This document shows, in pieces, positions 12,072 to 23,155 of a stretch of DNA of 64,000 nucleotides (positions within the stretch are counted from its first letter, which is position 1; each line of letters opens with the position of its first letter). The DNA is from Branchiostoma lanceolatum (taxonomy: Eukaryota; Chordata; Leptocardii; Amphioxiformes; Branchiostomatidae). Under the pieces are notes generated by a model. That model searched no databases and was not told the DNA's origin. It worked only from the letters and a program-made list of their open reading frames with translations. The stretch is taken from contig NC_089724.1 in assembly GCF_035083965.1 (NCBI RefSeq), positions 12,394,910 to 12,458,909 on the forward strand. Direction: 5' to 3'. Made by a program: the position numbers and the translations under genes.

Positions 12072-13066
12072 GCAGAAAAAGGCAGGCTAGCCTGCCAGGC
12101 CAGGCTACCCTGCCAGACTACCGGTACCCTTTCTGGACCTTAACGCTCTGCATGGGAATTTTCCGAATAGTAGAATTTTCAAAAGGAAAACCTGGGTCAA
12201 TAGCATCCCCAGCTGAGGGTGAATTGGACGAAAGGCAACAGCGTATGATATTGCTGTTTGGTGGGGGGGGGGGGGGATGTGGTGCTGAAGGAAAAGCCAA
12301 TAGTGAATACTGAGTCAATTGAAACAAATTCGAATACAATACTCTACTCTACACTACTCTACTCTAATCAGTGAACACTTTCAAAAACAGACTTGGTAAA
12401 CACATGCTCATCCCAGTAGTCTACAAATACAAAGCACTAGACTGCCCTCACAAGCCTGGAATCATGATCCAGTAAAGGGATGAGCGGCCTAAATTGGAAT
12501 ATGACCTTCCTACCTGGCCGAAAGGATCTACTCTACTGTACTCTACAATAGAATATACCGGTCAACAAATATCAAGATTGAAGGGGAGGACCTTTGTTTA
12601 CCAAAACATCAAATTCAAAACATGCATATGGGTTTGTATATTTCTCTGTGGGTTAGCATGTGTGAATGTGTTTGCACAATGTAAACATAGTGTTATTTGT
12701 GCTGTTATTTGCTTTCATTGCTCTCTCATCCCATTTTTCTGCATTTATAAATATATAAAATTGATAAGCCCATTCACGGTTCCAACTACACATGTGCAGT
12801 GTCAAAGGTGAAGACCCCTGGCTTGTAAACAGTCCTCCTCTCCACATTGTCTAGATTTGCATAACAACGCCCAGAGGGTTTTGTTTACGTCTCAGGGGAC
12901 TTCACCTTTGACATTGCACATGTGTAGTCGCAACCATGAATGGGCTTATTGACACATTTTTCCTCTAGGAAATTCCATTACAGGCCAAGCCCCTATGCAT
13001 ACCCCTGGGGGCCCAGAAAGGGTAACATACTAAGCCTGGTAGGGTAGCCAGCCTGGCCAGCCTTTT
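12072..13066. mobile_element. About 1-kb TIR element hosting a MITE
   Basis: The left end (CGCAGAAAAAGGCAGGC, then CCAGGCTACCCTGCCAG and CCCTTTCTGG) is echoed inverted at the right end (CCAGAAAGGGTAACATAC, then GGTAGGGTAGCCAG and CCTTTTCCGCG). Identity is moderate, so this is an old element. It includes a poly-G tract near 12,260, short CTACT repeats, and the 186-bp MITE at 12,764-12,949. No transposase is seen. Confidence 0.55.
12764..12949. mobile_element. 186-bp MITE (uninterrupted copy), TA-flanked
   Basis: The inverted ends are about 50 bp long. The left begins ATAAGCCCATTCACGGTT, followed by ACATGTGCA and TCAAAGGTGAAG; the right end is its inverse. The termini can be read as TA plus AGCCC, as expected of a Tc1/mariner-type insertion, though TA alone is weak evidence. 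A second copy at 35,468-35,944 is split by another element, and this copy supplies the matching empty site. Confidence 0.85.
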
Positions 13067-13677
13067 CCGCGAACCCATGTGTCGATTCGACTAGTCTTCT
13101 TTACGTACTCCAGTTAGAATATTACAAACCATACCTTTTGTGTTTTGATACATGTATGATCTGGATGAACGTGGCCAAATTATGAATGAGGCCAGTAACA
13201 ACAGCAGTGGGCTAAAAAGACCCCCCTCCCTCTTCACACGCACCGGGCATGGTTCGAGCTAGTTAATAGTTGCAGATTATTTAACGAGGATCTGTGCCTA
13301 TTCAATACAAAAATAATCGGTACATTGTATAAATGAACCAAAGTTGCTCACCTCACCAGGCCATGGAACAGGCAGAGTTTTGCTGCTGGACGACCAACGA
13401 CGATATATGGATCCGGGCGTCCCCCGATGCGGACCTAAAAATTCACCGTTCTGTACTGCTCTCGTGCACTCACGCACCATGCAGATCTCACGAGCTTTCA
13501 GTCCTACAGTCCTGTATCTGTGGTGTCGTTCCATGCCCGGAGAGCCACCTCCCGTCCAGAGCCTACTGGTAACCAATGTCTCTCAAGAGCCAGGAGACGT
13601 CTCCTGGCCCAGTTATAACTGGCTAACGGTGGTCACCGTTAACCACTTATAACTGTAAACGGTACTTGTAACGGGTG

Positions 13678-13889
13678 GGCACGCTGGCAGCGTCGCTGCG
13701 TCCTAAACTGGATTTGTTTATAATGGGAATATCTCCTTGACTTCAAAATGGGAATATCATTCAAAACGTACAAGTATGGCCAAAAAGACAACAAAACACA
13801 CAAAGCTTGAAAATATTGCTTTTTTGTCGATGAAATTCGTTGAGTGCTTTGTCAATTCGACCGGCCGCAGCGACGCCGCCAGCGTGCCG
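13678..13889. mobile_element. Short TIR element 3' of the FN2 gene's last resolved exon
   Basis: GGCACGCTGGCAGCGTCGCTGCG at the left is matched inverted at 13,866-13,888 with one mismatch. The interior is AT-rich. Just left of it (about 13,609-13,665) lies a cluster of perfect palindromes built from AGTTATAACT and TAACGGTGGTCACCGTTA. Confidence 0.6.
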
Positions 13890-13916
13890 CGGGTCCAGTG
13901 AGAGGGGGGGACTTAC

Positions 13917-15910
13917 CTTCCGTACACCAGGCCCAGTCGCCGTCAAACACTTGGTCCAGCGAGCACCAGGGGTCGCTGCTGTCTGCCATGGTGCAGGTGG
14001 TGTGGGTCACACCGTTGTACTCAAACGGAAAGTGGCATCCGGCTTTCGGAATAAACAGTGAGCAAAATTAAACAAACAGTTTTCTATCCAAACTGACATG
14101 TTTGATATATCCAAAAACATAATGTCCTTGATTTATCAAAATCAATAACCGCATTATGATCAAAGGTAATGGTAGATGTCGATGTCAGTCAGTAATATAT
14201 CTCCTGTAATAGTGGACGTTGCAAATAAGAAACCTTCAAATTAATGTCGACGAGACTACTTCGGTCTTTTAAGTTAAATCCGTGAGCTGGCAACAAAGTC
14301 AGTTTTCTGTGTTTGTTGACGAAACGCAACACAAACCTGGTTTGTCAACTTCTGCGTCCACGCTAAGCACGGCTGAAACAAACAAACAAAAGATGATAAA
14401 TCAACTCCGGTAAACAGATAAGGTGACTATTGCATGAAAATTAGAACTTTATAGACTTCGCTAATCTGCAGTACCGAGACTGACCTGCGCCGTCGCTGCA
14501 GTACACGTGGTCTGACCCGTACTGCGGTGAGATGGAACACCAGGGGCGGTCGTCGTCATACATGGTGCAGGTCGTGAACGTCATCCCGTGGTACGTGAAC
14601 GGGAACGTACAGTAGCCTGACGAAACAACTTGTAAACTTAACATACGTGCTGGTGAGGTTGATGGGAAATTAATACGTGACAGTGGTCTGGTAGAACATT
14701 TTTCACTGCCTTACAGTGTATTTTCTGCAGCAATGAAACATTCTTTAACCTGGCGTTTTTGATGGGGTAAGGTAAAGACTGAAGTTGATGCATATGCATT
14801 CTTGACAGAAAAATGTACCTCGACAAAGACCGTCTGAAAATTCCTCTTCTGCTAAGGATGTAAGACAAAGTCAAAACAGCTTGAAATTTTTCTTAAGTCT
14901 CCCTGATTTTAACAGCCATTGATACTCACGTTCGTCGCAGTCGACGTAGTTTCCGATGTACACGGCGTCTGTTGAGCACCACGCAACATCCGAGTCAACA
15001 GAGGTGCAGCTGTTGAAGGTGCCGCCATGATAGGTGAACGGGAAGACGCAACTTTGCCCTGAGGAAATAAGCGCCAAACGCAGGTATCAATCGCATGAAT
15101 CTCAGTACGACTCCTCTAAATTTGTGTGAAGTCTCGTGTTTACGGCTCCCCGTTTGAGACGGGAGCGTATGACTCATATGGTAAGGTTTAGAAGTTATCA
15201 CGTCGGCCGCTGTACACTGCACTAGTGCGTCTCAGCGTCTGTAGGTCTAGAGTCTTTCACTGAGAGCTAGCGAAGGAATCATAAGTACTCCCCCAACTTC
15301 CCAAGTATGCAAAAATTATAAAAGCTGGGGGTCAACTTCAGGCCATGAACCTCCATGTACATTTCAAGATGTGACTTACGTCAAGACACGACTTTCGTGG
15401 TGGGCTTACGATTGCATTGCTAAGCATATTTTTCATTGTTTTTCCAACTGTTTCCAAATTTAACCCACCATCGCTTCCCTTGCGCATTTGCTACCCCGGA
15501 GACAACAAAACAATGATAAATGAAATATAAAAGGATTGTCGTGGCAGCTATGTCTCTCTCTTCGCAAAGTTGAAAAATGCAAATCACATATGTTACGAAA
15601 CACGGCAGTCAACAGCAAACATTCAGTTAATGAAAACATTTCACAAAGATATATAAGACTATTAAGAGTCAGTTCTTAGAAAAGATGGAAACCTTTCGTG
15701 TCTTGTTGTGGGATTCCTTAACTGAAACACCCAAGTGTCCTAGTCCCAACCAGCATTTTTCCCCGTAGGACACCCTTAACCTAAGCTGCCTGCTGTACTA
15801 GTCAGACGACAAGCGAAATAAGTAACGTGGTACCACAGAATCCACCAATGTCACACACCTTGAGCCGCTGCCACAGTGGCAAACACGGCGAGAAGTGTCC
15901 GGAACACCAT
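13917..15910 (-). CDS. Secreted protein with three fibronectin type II domains (3' end unresolved)
   Basis: Five exons can be joined on the minus strand: 15,859-15,910, 14,930-15,058, 14,485-14,616, 14,337-14,372 and 13,917-14,042. All internal junctions are phase 1. Exon 1 encodes a signal peptide (MVFRTLLAVFATVAAAQ). Exons 2, 3 and 5 each encode one FN2 domain of about 42-44 residues with the diagnostic C..PF.Y.G..(Y/F)..C ... WC ... C pattern. Exon 4 is a 36-bp linker ending EVDKPG. FN2 modules in other proteins bind collagen or phosphorylcholine; the ligand here is unknown. The last resolved exon ends in a GTAAGT donor, so more sequence follows. A 78-bp phase 1-1 open segment at 13,357-13,434 is possible but has no recognisable domain. 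The gene is clearly paralogous to the FN2-CUB gene at 22.3-27.5 kb. Confidence 0.85.
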
Positions 15911-15983
15911 GGTGCTAACTTTGCAGGTCTCTTCCGTCCAGCCAGCCGCAGGAGCGAAGATGCAGCTCGAACCGCTGGGCACA

Positions 15984-15992
15984 ATATATATA
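15984..15992 (-). promoter_or_regulatory. TATA box of the three-FN2 gene
   Basis: On the minus strand TATATATAT lies about 75 nt upstream of the ATG at 15,910. That leaves room for a roughly 45-nt 5' untranslated region. Confidence 0.6.
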
Positions 15993-16453
15993 GCTAATCA
16001 TGAGGTCAGCCTCAAGGACGTGACCCCATTTCTGACGCACGGGATATTACATGGATCGATTGATGAATCGAAGCATTAGACGACACCGATACAATTCGTT
16101 GGATCTCTTGATTTTATTCTAAAAAAAATGCAAGACCAACAGAGCAAACCAACGGGGAGGCAAGGTTTTAGGCATCAAAATCCTGGAGTCCGAGAAAAGC
16201 TGAAAAGCAATTGTACTTTCATACCCTGCTTCATTTATTTCAAAGTTTTGTTCAGACAACTCAGTCAGGAACATTTGATGATCTTTTTCAGTGCTGCTTT
16301 CCTCTCACTTCGCTCATAAGATACATATTTGTTAACCCACCTTCTTTCTTCCTATCGATTTTGGACAAGTGAACTACAAAACAATATTGTCGGTGATGAA
16401 TCTATGTGCAAAAGTTGACAAATTACTCACAATACAGTTTATACATCTTCTTA

Positions 16454-16805
16454 AGCCCCCGTCACAAATAAGAAATTCAGCTCGGCCGACGTGCTGGCGA
16501 GCTTCAAATGTGAATTTTCGGCCGAAGTTCGGCCGACGTCCTGTCGATTACGCGGGCTTCTGGTGATTTTTAGAAATAAAAATTGATCCAAATATTGGCC
16601 TTTTACCAGGTTAGTCGATTCTGACTTCGTCCATGTCTAAGAGATGGTACCATGTCATGGGGGATTTTCAGTTTTTAGGGTTCGACGGACGTCGCCCGAG
16701 ATTTTCATTGGGAAATACGGTCGACGCTCGGGCGATTTTGAAATTCGGCGAGCTTCGGGCGATCTACAAAGTCGGCCGACGATCGCATGAATTGTGACGC
16801 CGGCT
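16454..16805. mobile_element. AGCC...GTCACA TIR element, copy 1
   Basis: The left end AGCCCCCGTCACAA is inverted at the right end (TTGTGACGCCGGCT). The interior is rich in TCGGCCGACG and GGCGAGCTTCGGGCG phrases, unlike the AT-rich flanks. It is related to 28,449-28,705 and shares AGCC ends with the larger element at 34,557-35,428. No transposase. Confidence 0.7.
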
Positions 16806-17940
16806 CTACGACGGCGAGGAACTAGCTCTCATTTCATACATTCACCACATCTTCTACCCACCCAGGGCATTCGGTATGTCAAAAGGGCCAAACTAAAATT
16901 TGTTACTTCCCCCCTACTTAACGTTAGTACCTACGGTTAACGTTACCTATGTGGCCCGCGACAACTTGAAATACAACGAACTATTTATATCACTCTTGCT
17001 TCAGCGAAACCTGTAGATTTGGTATTAGATACTGTGTAGTGTAGAGTAATTCATAGTGCTAGTGATACAATGCAAGAGAGATATTGAAGTGTTACGTATG
17101 TCTTTAATCAGTCCAAGGGCGTGGAAGAAATGCAGATGTTATTATGGCTGCAGTGCAGAGGGTAGTTCATGTGTTCATAACCGACTGAGCATATTTGTCT
17201 ACCGTTCTTGTATCTCGTGAACTGTCATATTTGGTGCTATATTTATATGTACCTTCCGTTGCTTTTTCTGATAAGAACTAGTAACTGTTCCGTTACTTTT
17301 GTACATATTGTAAAGCCTCCGTAAGATCATAGAATGTACGTAATAAGTCACAAACTTAGGGCAGCTAATACAGAACGTGTATACATTGTCAAATTTAGCA
17401 GGAAAGTTCATCTGAGTTGGTAAATTATATAATGAGAAATAAACCTATCTTCAACTCAATGAATTTTACACACCGGAATTTTCTGACCCAAGCGCTGTGG
17501 TCACCCTCGTTAAACCAGGACCCCATATCGCTACATCGGTCGCGAAAGGCCTTCTGATAGCTGAGGAAGACCAAGTCAACCTCCTTGGGAAGACCGAGTG
17601 ATTCAGCCGACAATTCCGGCGAATAAAATTCCTTGAGTCGGAGATCTGTCTATTTCTCATTACAATGTAAAATCTGTTTTAGTTTCGCGGTCGTAAAGAC
17701 GAAATGGATTTCCATACTCAAAAGGAGTCCTTTTGAACAGACCAGTTTCTGAAGATCGAATTCAGCGTTCACGTATGTTACACTTACACGTACACTGTTA
17801 CTATGTTATCTAGATATCTATGGCTGTAAAAGTTTGCAGCCTCATGATTTTGAACCATCTAACCGGTGAGGTGGTGTTACCGGTGAACCGAGAACGCAGT
17901 CTCACACCGTACGTATTGAGAAATCTATGACGTAATACAT
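16806..17940. other. Intergenic between the FN2 gene and TMX2
   Basis: No gene recognised. Frames of 60-70 codons on the minus strand (17,199-17,660) show no domain or splice logic. The last part presumably contains the TMX2 promoter; no TATA box is evident. Confidence 0.45.
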
Positions 17941-17990
17941 GGTTGGTGTATCAGGCTTTAGTTCAAAGGTCACGACCTGCGGCAACCATC

Positions 17991-19946
17991 ATGGCGGCGT
18001 ACATGGAAAAGATGGAGGGCGTGATACAAGTCGTTCGCGAAGCCATAAGGCAACTTTTTGTGCCTTACAACCTCTCTAATATCCTACTAGGCGTGTCGTT
18101 TCTGGTGATTAAGACTGTTCCACCTATATGCACCTGGCTGTTCCCTGCCCGTGACGATCTGGGGCCGTGCGAGCTGGACTGGCGAGAGCAGGAGATCCTG
18201 ATGTTTTTGCTGCTCGCTATCTTTGCCAAGACCCGCCGTGCTACTAGCATGCACCAGTACGCAAGCACAACCTATCTGTTCTCCAAGGCGGCTAACTTTA
18301 TCTTATTTATGCGTGTAGACCCGCGGTTTGGCGCGATCTTCGCCATTCTGTGTCTGGTAATTTTCCTGATTTTCCCCAAACCCGCCTATACTGGGGAGGA
18401 TACCATCAAGTTTTACTCCCCTGATAGCCTGGAGGAAGCACTTGCCTTGGCCAAGGGGAAGCGTCACGCCACCTACCTGCTGATGGAGTACTACACCGCG
18501 TGGTCCCCGGACTGCCAGAGTCTTGCACCTGTCTTTGCAGACATCTCGAACAGGTGAGTACGTGTTTACTGCATACCTTCACTACTTGAAATTTGAATCT
18601 ACTCTCTCCAGCACAACGGCCAAGGAGAGAGCCTACATGGCTCTTGTAAGACCTGTCCTTGAGTATGGCTGTTGTGTTTGGGATCCCCACACCAGGGAAC
18701 AGGTGAGGAGTGTTGAGATGGTTCAGCGAAGAGCAGCCCGCTACGTGTGTAATGATTATAGACGCACCAGTTCAGTCACTGCTATGCTGCAAAACTTGGG
18801 CTGGGAAACACTAGAACTGCGCAGAAAGATTGTCCGCCAAGTCACCCTGTATAAGATCATCCATAGTACTGTTTATGTTCCACACACGACCATAATTGTC
18901 CCGGTGGCTCGATGCTCCCACCGCACCAATCACTCCCAAACATTGCAGGCCATCGCATGAAGGAATAATTACTATAGGCTCTCGTTCTTCCCTCGGACCA
19001 TCAACGAGTGGAACGAACTTGAACCTGGTGTGGCAGAGGCTCAAAACCGAACTGGGGAAGACCCTGCTGCATGATTAAGCCACCCCAACACGTATATAAT
19101 GTAAATATATGTATTACTAACTCACTAAATTCACTTGTGCTGTCCTCTGCACACACAAATTCAGTTGTTTATGTTCCTTAGCGTCTTTCCTTTATTTTCC
19201 CTTTGTTTTATTTGTACCGGGCACTTGTGTTGTATCTAACCCATGCGCAACTGCTGATAGTCTCAGATATCAGGCTAAGCAGTAAAGAAGAAGAAGAATC
19301 AAATTTGAAAAGGATACTCAGGTTTCACACTGATGCAGATGAATTTGTGTTAGTGGTGGATTCAAGCTTGCGGTTGAAACTGCTATGCAGGGTTTTGCTG
19401 CAAAAGTGAAAAAGTTTGCAGTGATTTTACATTCGCAGTGAAGCGGTGACAGCGAAAATGCGAGAATTAAATCACCTCGAACATTTCCCCTTTTAGTACA
19501 TGTATTTACAGTATTCTTCTAACATAGGGAGTAGTGAATTTTTGGTCATACTTGAATGTACATCTGCTCCTTAGCTCTTCCTTTCAATCTTACAAGTTAC
19601 CTGCTTCTTTTCCAGGTTCAACACTAAGAGTCTGCAGTTTGGGAAGATGGACCTGGGCAGGTATCCAGCCCTGGGCAACAAGTACAAGATCGACACTGGA
19701 GGCATGAGCAAGGAGCTGCCCACCCTGATCCTGTATGAGCACGGTCGGGAGAAGATGCGGCGACCCGGCCACGACGTGAAAGGCAAAGTGGTGAAGTATT
19801 CCTTCTCTGACAATGACATTGTGCGTGATTTCGACCTTCGAGACATCTACGATCGTTCCAGGGGAAAGGTCAAGGAAGCAAAGGTGGAGAAGACTACAGA
19901 TGGGGTAGAAGAAGTCACAGACACAACCAAGGACAAAACAGAGTGA
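17991..19946 (+). CDS. TMX2: Thioredoxin-related transmembrane protein 2
   Basis: Two exons, 17,991-18,553 and 19,616-19,946, join in phase 2 to give 297 residues, essentially the length of vertebrate TMX2. TMX2 is an ER-membrane member of the protein disulfide isomerase family. Visible features are hydrophobic segments near residues 31-50, 68-80, 97-107 and 112-128, the conserved DWRE..EILMFL stretch, and a thioredoxin-like lumenal or cytosolic domain. Its redox motif is SPDC at 172-175, where the human protein has SNDC. KVDVGRY-like (KMDLGRYPALG), LPTLILYEHG and MRRPG match the family. I chose the ATG in CATCATGGCGG because it matches the family N-terminus; an in-frame ATG 48 nt upstream would add 16 unlikely residues. 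The C-terminus ends KDKTE, not a clean KKXX signal. The intron holds a LINE fragment starting 44 bp after the donor. An AATAAA lies at 20,628-20,633. Confidence 0.95.
18598..19300 (+). mobile_element. 5'-truncated CR1/L2-type LINE, decayed
   Basis: This encodes the C-terminal part of a non-LTR reverse transcriptase: LVRPVLEYGCCVWDPHT, VQRRAARYV, LGWETLELRR, then FFPRTINEWNEL. An in-frame TGA at 18,958-18,960 separates the last two blocks, so it is dead. It ends in (AAG)n. AAATTTGAA flanks it directly on both sides (18,589-18,597 and 19,301-19,309), a target-site duplication that fixes the boundaries. It lies wholly within the TMX2 intron. Confidence 0.9.
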
Positions 19947-20627
19947 AGAATGTCAAGAAAGGATTAGAAAATGACTGGAAAGAATTGCAAATGCATTGCT
20001 TAGGTATATATGGCTGGCATGATTGTCTCCAAACTTAGATTTAGGAACAGTGAGGTCTTGTTTGTTACCTGTCCTGAATGGAGCTGCGAGAGTTAAATGT
20101 TGAACACTGTTTAATGCTCCTGATCAAGATAACTGAGCCATTTCCACTACAATACAGGTCTAAAGGTAACCTTAAATGTAACTAGTAGCAAAGTCATAGT
20201 GTGTACTTTTGTACTATTTAGTTATTTGTTACAGTGATCTATTTGTTCACATGCAGAGCAGTTTTGATAACTTTTGTTAATTTTTTGTAACCTTTATTGT
20301 ATGAACCTGAAGTGTATTATTGGGAGGTGTGGAGCTATCCATAGCATGCTATAGTGAATATATTGAATGTTATCAGCCAGGCGTAGCTAAACTGTGTGTA
20401 TTAAATTGTTTGACATCACGCTTCTGGTGATATTCCTACTTTATATCAATGCCCCTTTCATGTACATGTTTGAGCATTAGAAGTCATTCACTTCAGTTGC
20501 TGTTGACTATTGAAAAGTGACTGATACTTCCTTGAACTAAGCAGTGCTGTTAGTTATAACCATGGGTGATTAGTCCCTTGATCGAAAATGCAGAAGAAAC
20601 AGTAAGTATTACAATGTAAGTCAAATC

Positions 20628-20633
20628 AATAAA
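20628..20633 (+). other. Polyadenylation signal AATAAA, probable TMX2 3' end
   Basis: AATAAA in TCAATAAAGAG about 680 nt after the TMX2 stop. No earlier canonical AATAAA is seen in the 3' region. Confidence 0.55.
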
Positions 20634-20649
20634 GAGAATATGACAAGCA

Positions 20650-21944
20650 AACAAAGGAAAAAAAACTATTAGAGACATTATTTTGTTTCAAATTATTTGC
20701 ATTCCCTTTTTGATTTAAAGTTTTCAATCTGCTCCCAGCGTGGGACGAGTACAGATGTTGTTATTATGAGGCACAGGGTGTTTGAGCCTGTTGTTTGTAT
20801 GGTATATACATTTCTAAATTCGGCTCTCTTATCTGACCTTCTGTTACCATTTGTCTACTTCTTGTGTATACAACAGTGACATTAAGATAACAAAGGTTGT
20901 AGATAAGGTAAGGAATGATGCAAGAAAATGGTAGGTGCAAAACATACCACATGATGTTGGCATACTGCCTAGTACAAACTTGTTTAGATCTTAATGAAAA
21001 TGGCTGTGGTATTCCCTTCTCTGTTAGGATGCACTTCTTGTAGGAACAGCAGGCAAGTGCTGCTGCAAGAAGATTGTGGTCGGTTTGTGTGTGTGTGTGT
21101 GTGTGGGGGGGGATTTGGTAGCGGATATCTCCTGTGAGAAATTTTTGTTTTGTTTCTACTTTGTTCTCATTCTATCAGGACAGGTATGGAATCCAGCTCG
21201 GACCCTGGTCCTGCAACAATACAGTATACTTTCAGGTTTTTAGTACCCCTCTGTGTTACAGCTATCGTTCGTGCTTGGAAGGACGGAAGGGTGGCGCGTG
21301 GTGCTTGATGATTGACACGCAATGTTACCTGCTTACGGTACAGAAATGCACACCTGTTTAAGGTAGAAAAACATCTAGTATTCAGTTTATTGAAAATCAA
21401 CTAGCATGACATAACACATGTACATGAAATACACATAATCTAAGACACAGGCACCGCCGTTTTCATCCTGAATTAGCACGACAGGGGGGAAAGGTGTGTC
21501 AGTGGAAGGGTTATCACACAGTGCACTTCTAACTCAAAACATGACAGAGAATGCGTGCTTTATATGTGTATCATGATTCATATTTCGTCGAGGTTGGAGT
21601 ACACGGAGGTTCAGACGTTGAATGCAGTGTTCGTTTGTTCAGAGAAGACTGGTGTCTTAAGGAAGGACCCCGCTGCCTTCGCCACTGCCAGCCACGTCTG
21701 AAAAACACGGTTTATATACAGAAATGTTGCATTTGGCGGCTTTGCTACGTTACAAACGCATTCGCACGGTAAAGGCGCCGTACCCACCATATCGCATATA
21801 CTAGTACTTCGTGACATTTTCAACGAAACTGTGACATGCTGGTTCCGTCACAAACTGGCGACACATCCAAGCTTCTTCCAAAGATATGCCCTCAAGTTAT
21901 TGTCGTAAGCCTGTTATGCGATGTATACGACAGGTTGTTCAGGG
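20650..21944. other. Region between TMX2 and the FN2-CUB gene, no gene
   Basis: Contains a (GT)n run with a poly-G tail at about 21,084-21,112. Short open frames on both strands lack domains. Nothing else recognised. Confidence 0.45.
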
Positions 21945-22082
21945 TAATCTCCAAGCATATCTAACGGTTGCAAATACCGTATCCAACTGGCAAAAGGAGT
22001 TTTTATTGCAAGCGGTTGCAATAAAGACTCCTTTTGCCGGTTGGATACGGTCTTTGCAACCGTTAGATCTGCTTGGAGGTTA
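21945..22082. mobile_element. Foldback element of the CTCCAAGCAGA family, 138 bp
   Basis: The left end TAATCTCCAAGCATATC and the right end GATCTGCTTGGAGGTTA are inverted copies. The arms continue (CTAACGGTTGCAAA, then CCGTATCCAACTGGCAAAAGG) to a short loop near 22,000-22,012. GTTCAGGG directly flanks both sides (21,937-21,944 and 22,083-22,090; nine bases with one mismatch). It lies just downstream of the FN2-CUB gene. Confidence 0.85.
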
Positions 22083-22281
22083 GTTCAGGGGTAAAGGACA
22101 GGGACCGAAAAGATACGGAGACGGATTCATAGGGTGTTTTTTTTACGTCTTGGCGTGCATGTGAGATATACGAATACAAATATGTTGCTAAGCTGGCAAC
22201 GTGGTTTGTGAAAAGATGGTTATGAAAGCAATGGCGTTTTGAGCGTGAAGGAATAAAACAAAAGTTCAACAGATACTTTCG

Positions 22282-23109
22282 TCATGTTCGTGATCCTGCG
22301 CAATCGGTACGAATTGACCTCGGATGTTGGATTATACTAGACAGATTGTAATGAATAACAAACGTCTCGTCCCTTACCAGGGTCATGCCAGCTGAAGCGG
22401 AAGCCGCGGTCCACCGTGTCCGCGTCCGTCTTGAACCTGACGGTGACATCCTGGAAGTACGTCTCAGTAGGAGGAGCGGTGTCACCACAGAAACGCCCTA
22501 TCATACGGGACAACCACGAGTTGGTCAAAATTCACAGAAAGAGTCTAGAAAATATATAGAACGGACCGGAAAGGCTCGTAGGTAGGGTATGTGTTCAAAT
22601 ATCGAAAGCTGCTCGGGAAGGATATTTATGTTTATACCGTCGATGTCATGTTAACTCCGTGCACCTGTTCGCCATCGCCATACCTAAGTAATGGCCATTC
22701 ATCTGTGCTTGTTTGCTCTTGTACTGATTGACTGATCGGTTGGTTAGGTCACTCACTTTGTTACAGACATTGGGTTCCTGCCAATTAACCTGTTTACACT
22801 GCTAGCGCTAGTATATTACAAAAGACTGTTTCATGCAGTCATAAACGTACCAACACGTTCGTTGCCCTTGAAAATTTCGACGTAGTCGTACGAACACCCT
22901 TGGTATAAGCTCGGCTTCTCAAGGGCAAAGTCGTGGAATTCCAAGACCGTTCCATGGCTCTTCCCAGACAGCGTCCAAGCGCAGTCGACGTTGTTCTCAT
23001 AGGCGATAGGGAAGCTGCGTTGGGCATATGACAAGAATGACTGCGTAACATACCCTTCCACTTCAACAAGTACAGGCTTTGGATGATAGAAATAGCACAC
23101 ACACACAAA

Positions 23110-23155
<46 letters not shown>

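Noticed and set aside
13298-13576. 92-codon minus-strand frame as an extra exon of the FN2 gene
   Set aside because: No recognisable domain and several frames are open on both strands. Only the 78-bp phase 1-1 piece at 13,357-13,434 remains possible, and it is unproven.
18523-18960. 145-codon frame as a TMX2 isoform
   Set aside because: It starts inside the TMX2 exon in another frame and runs through the donor into the LINE; the coding signal belongs to the LINE.
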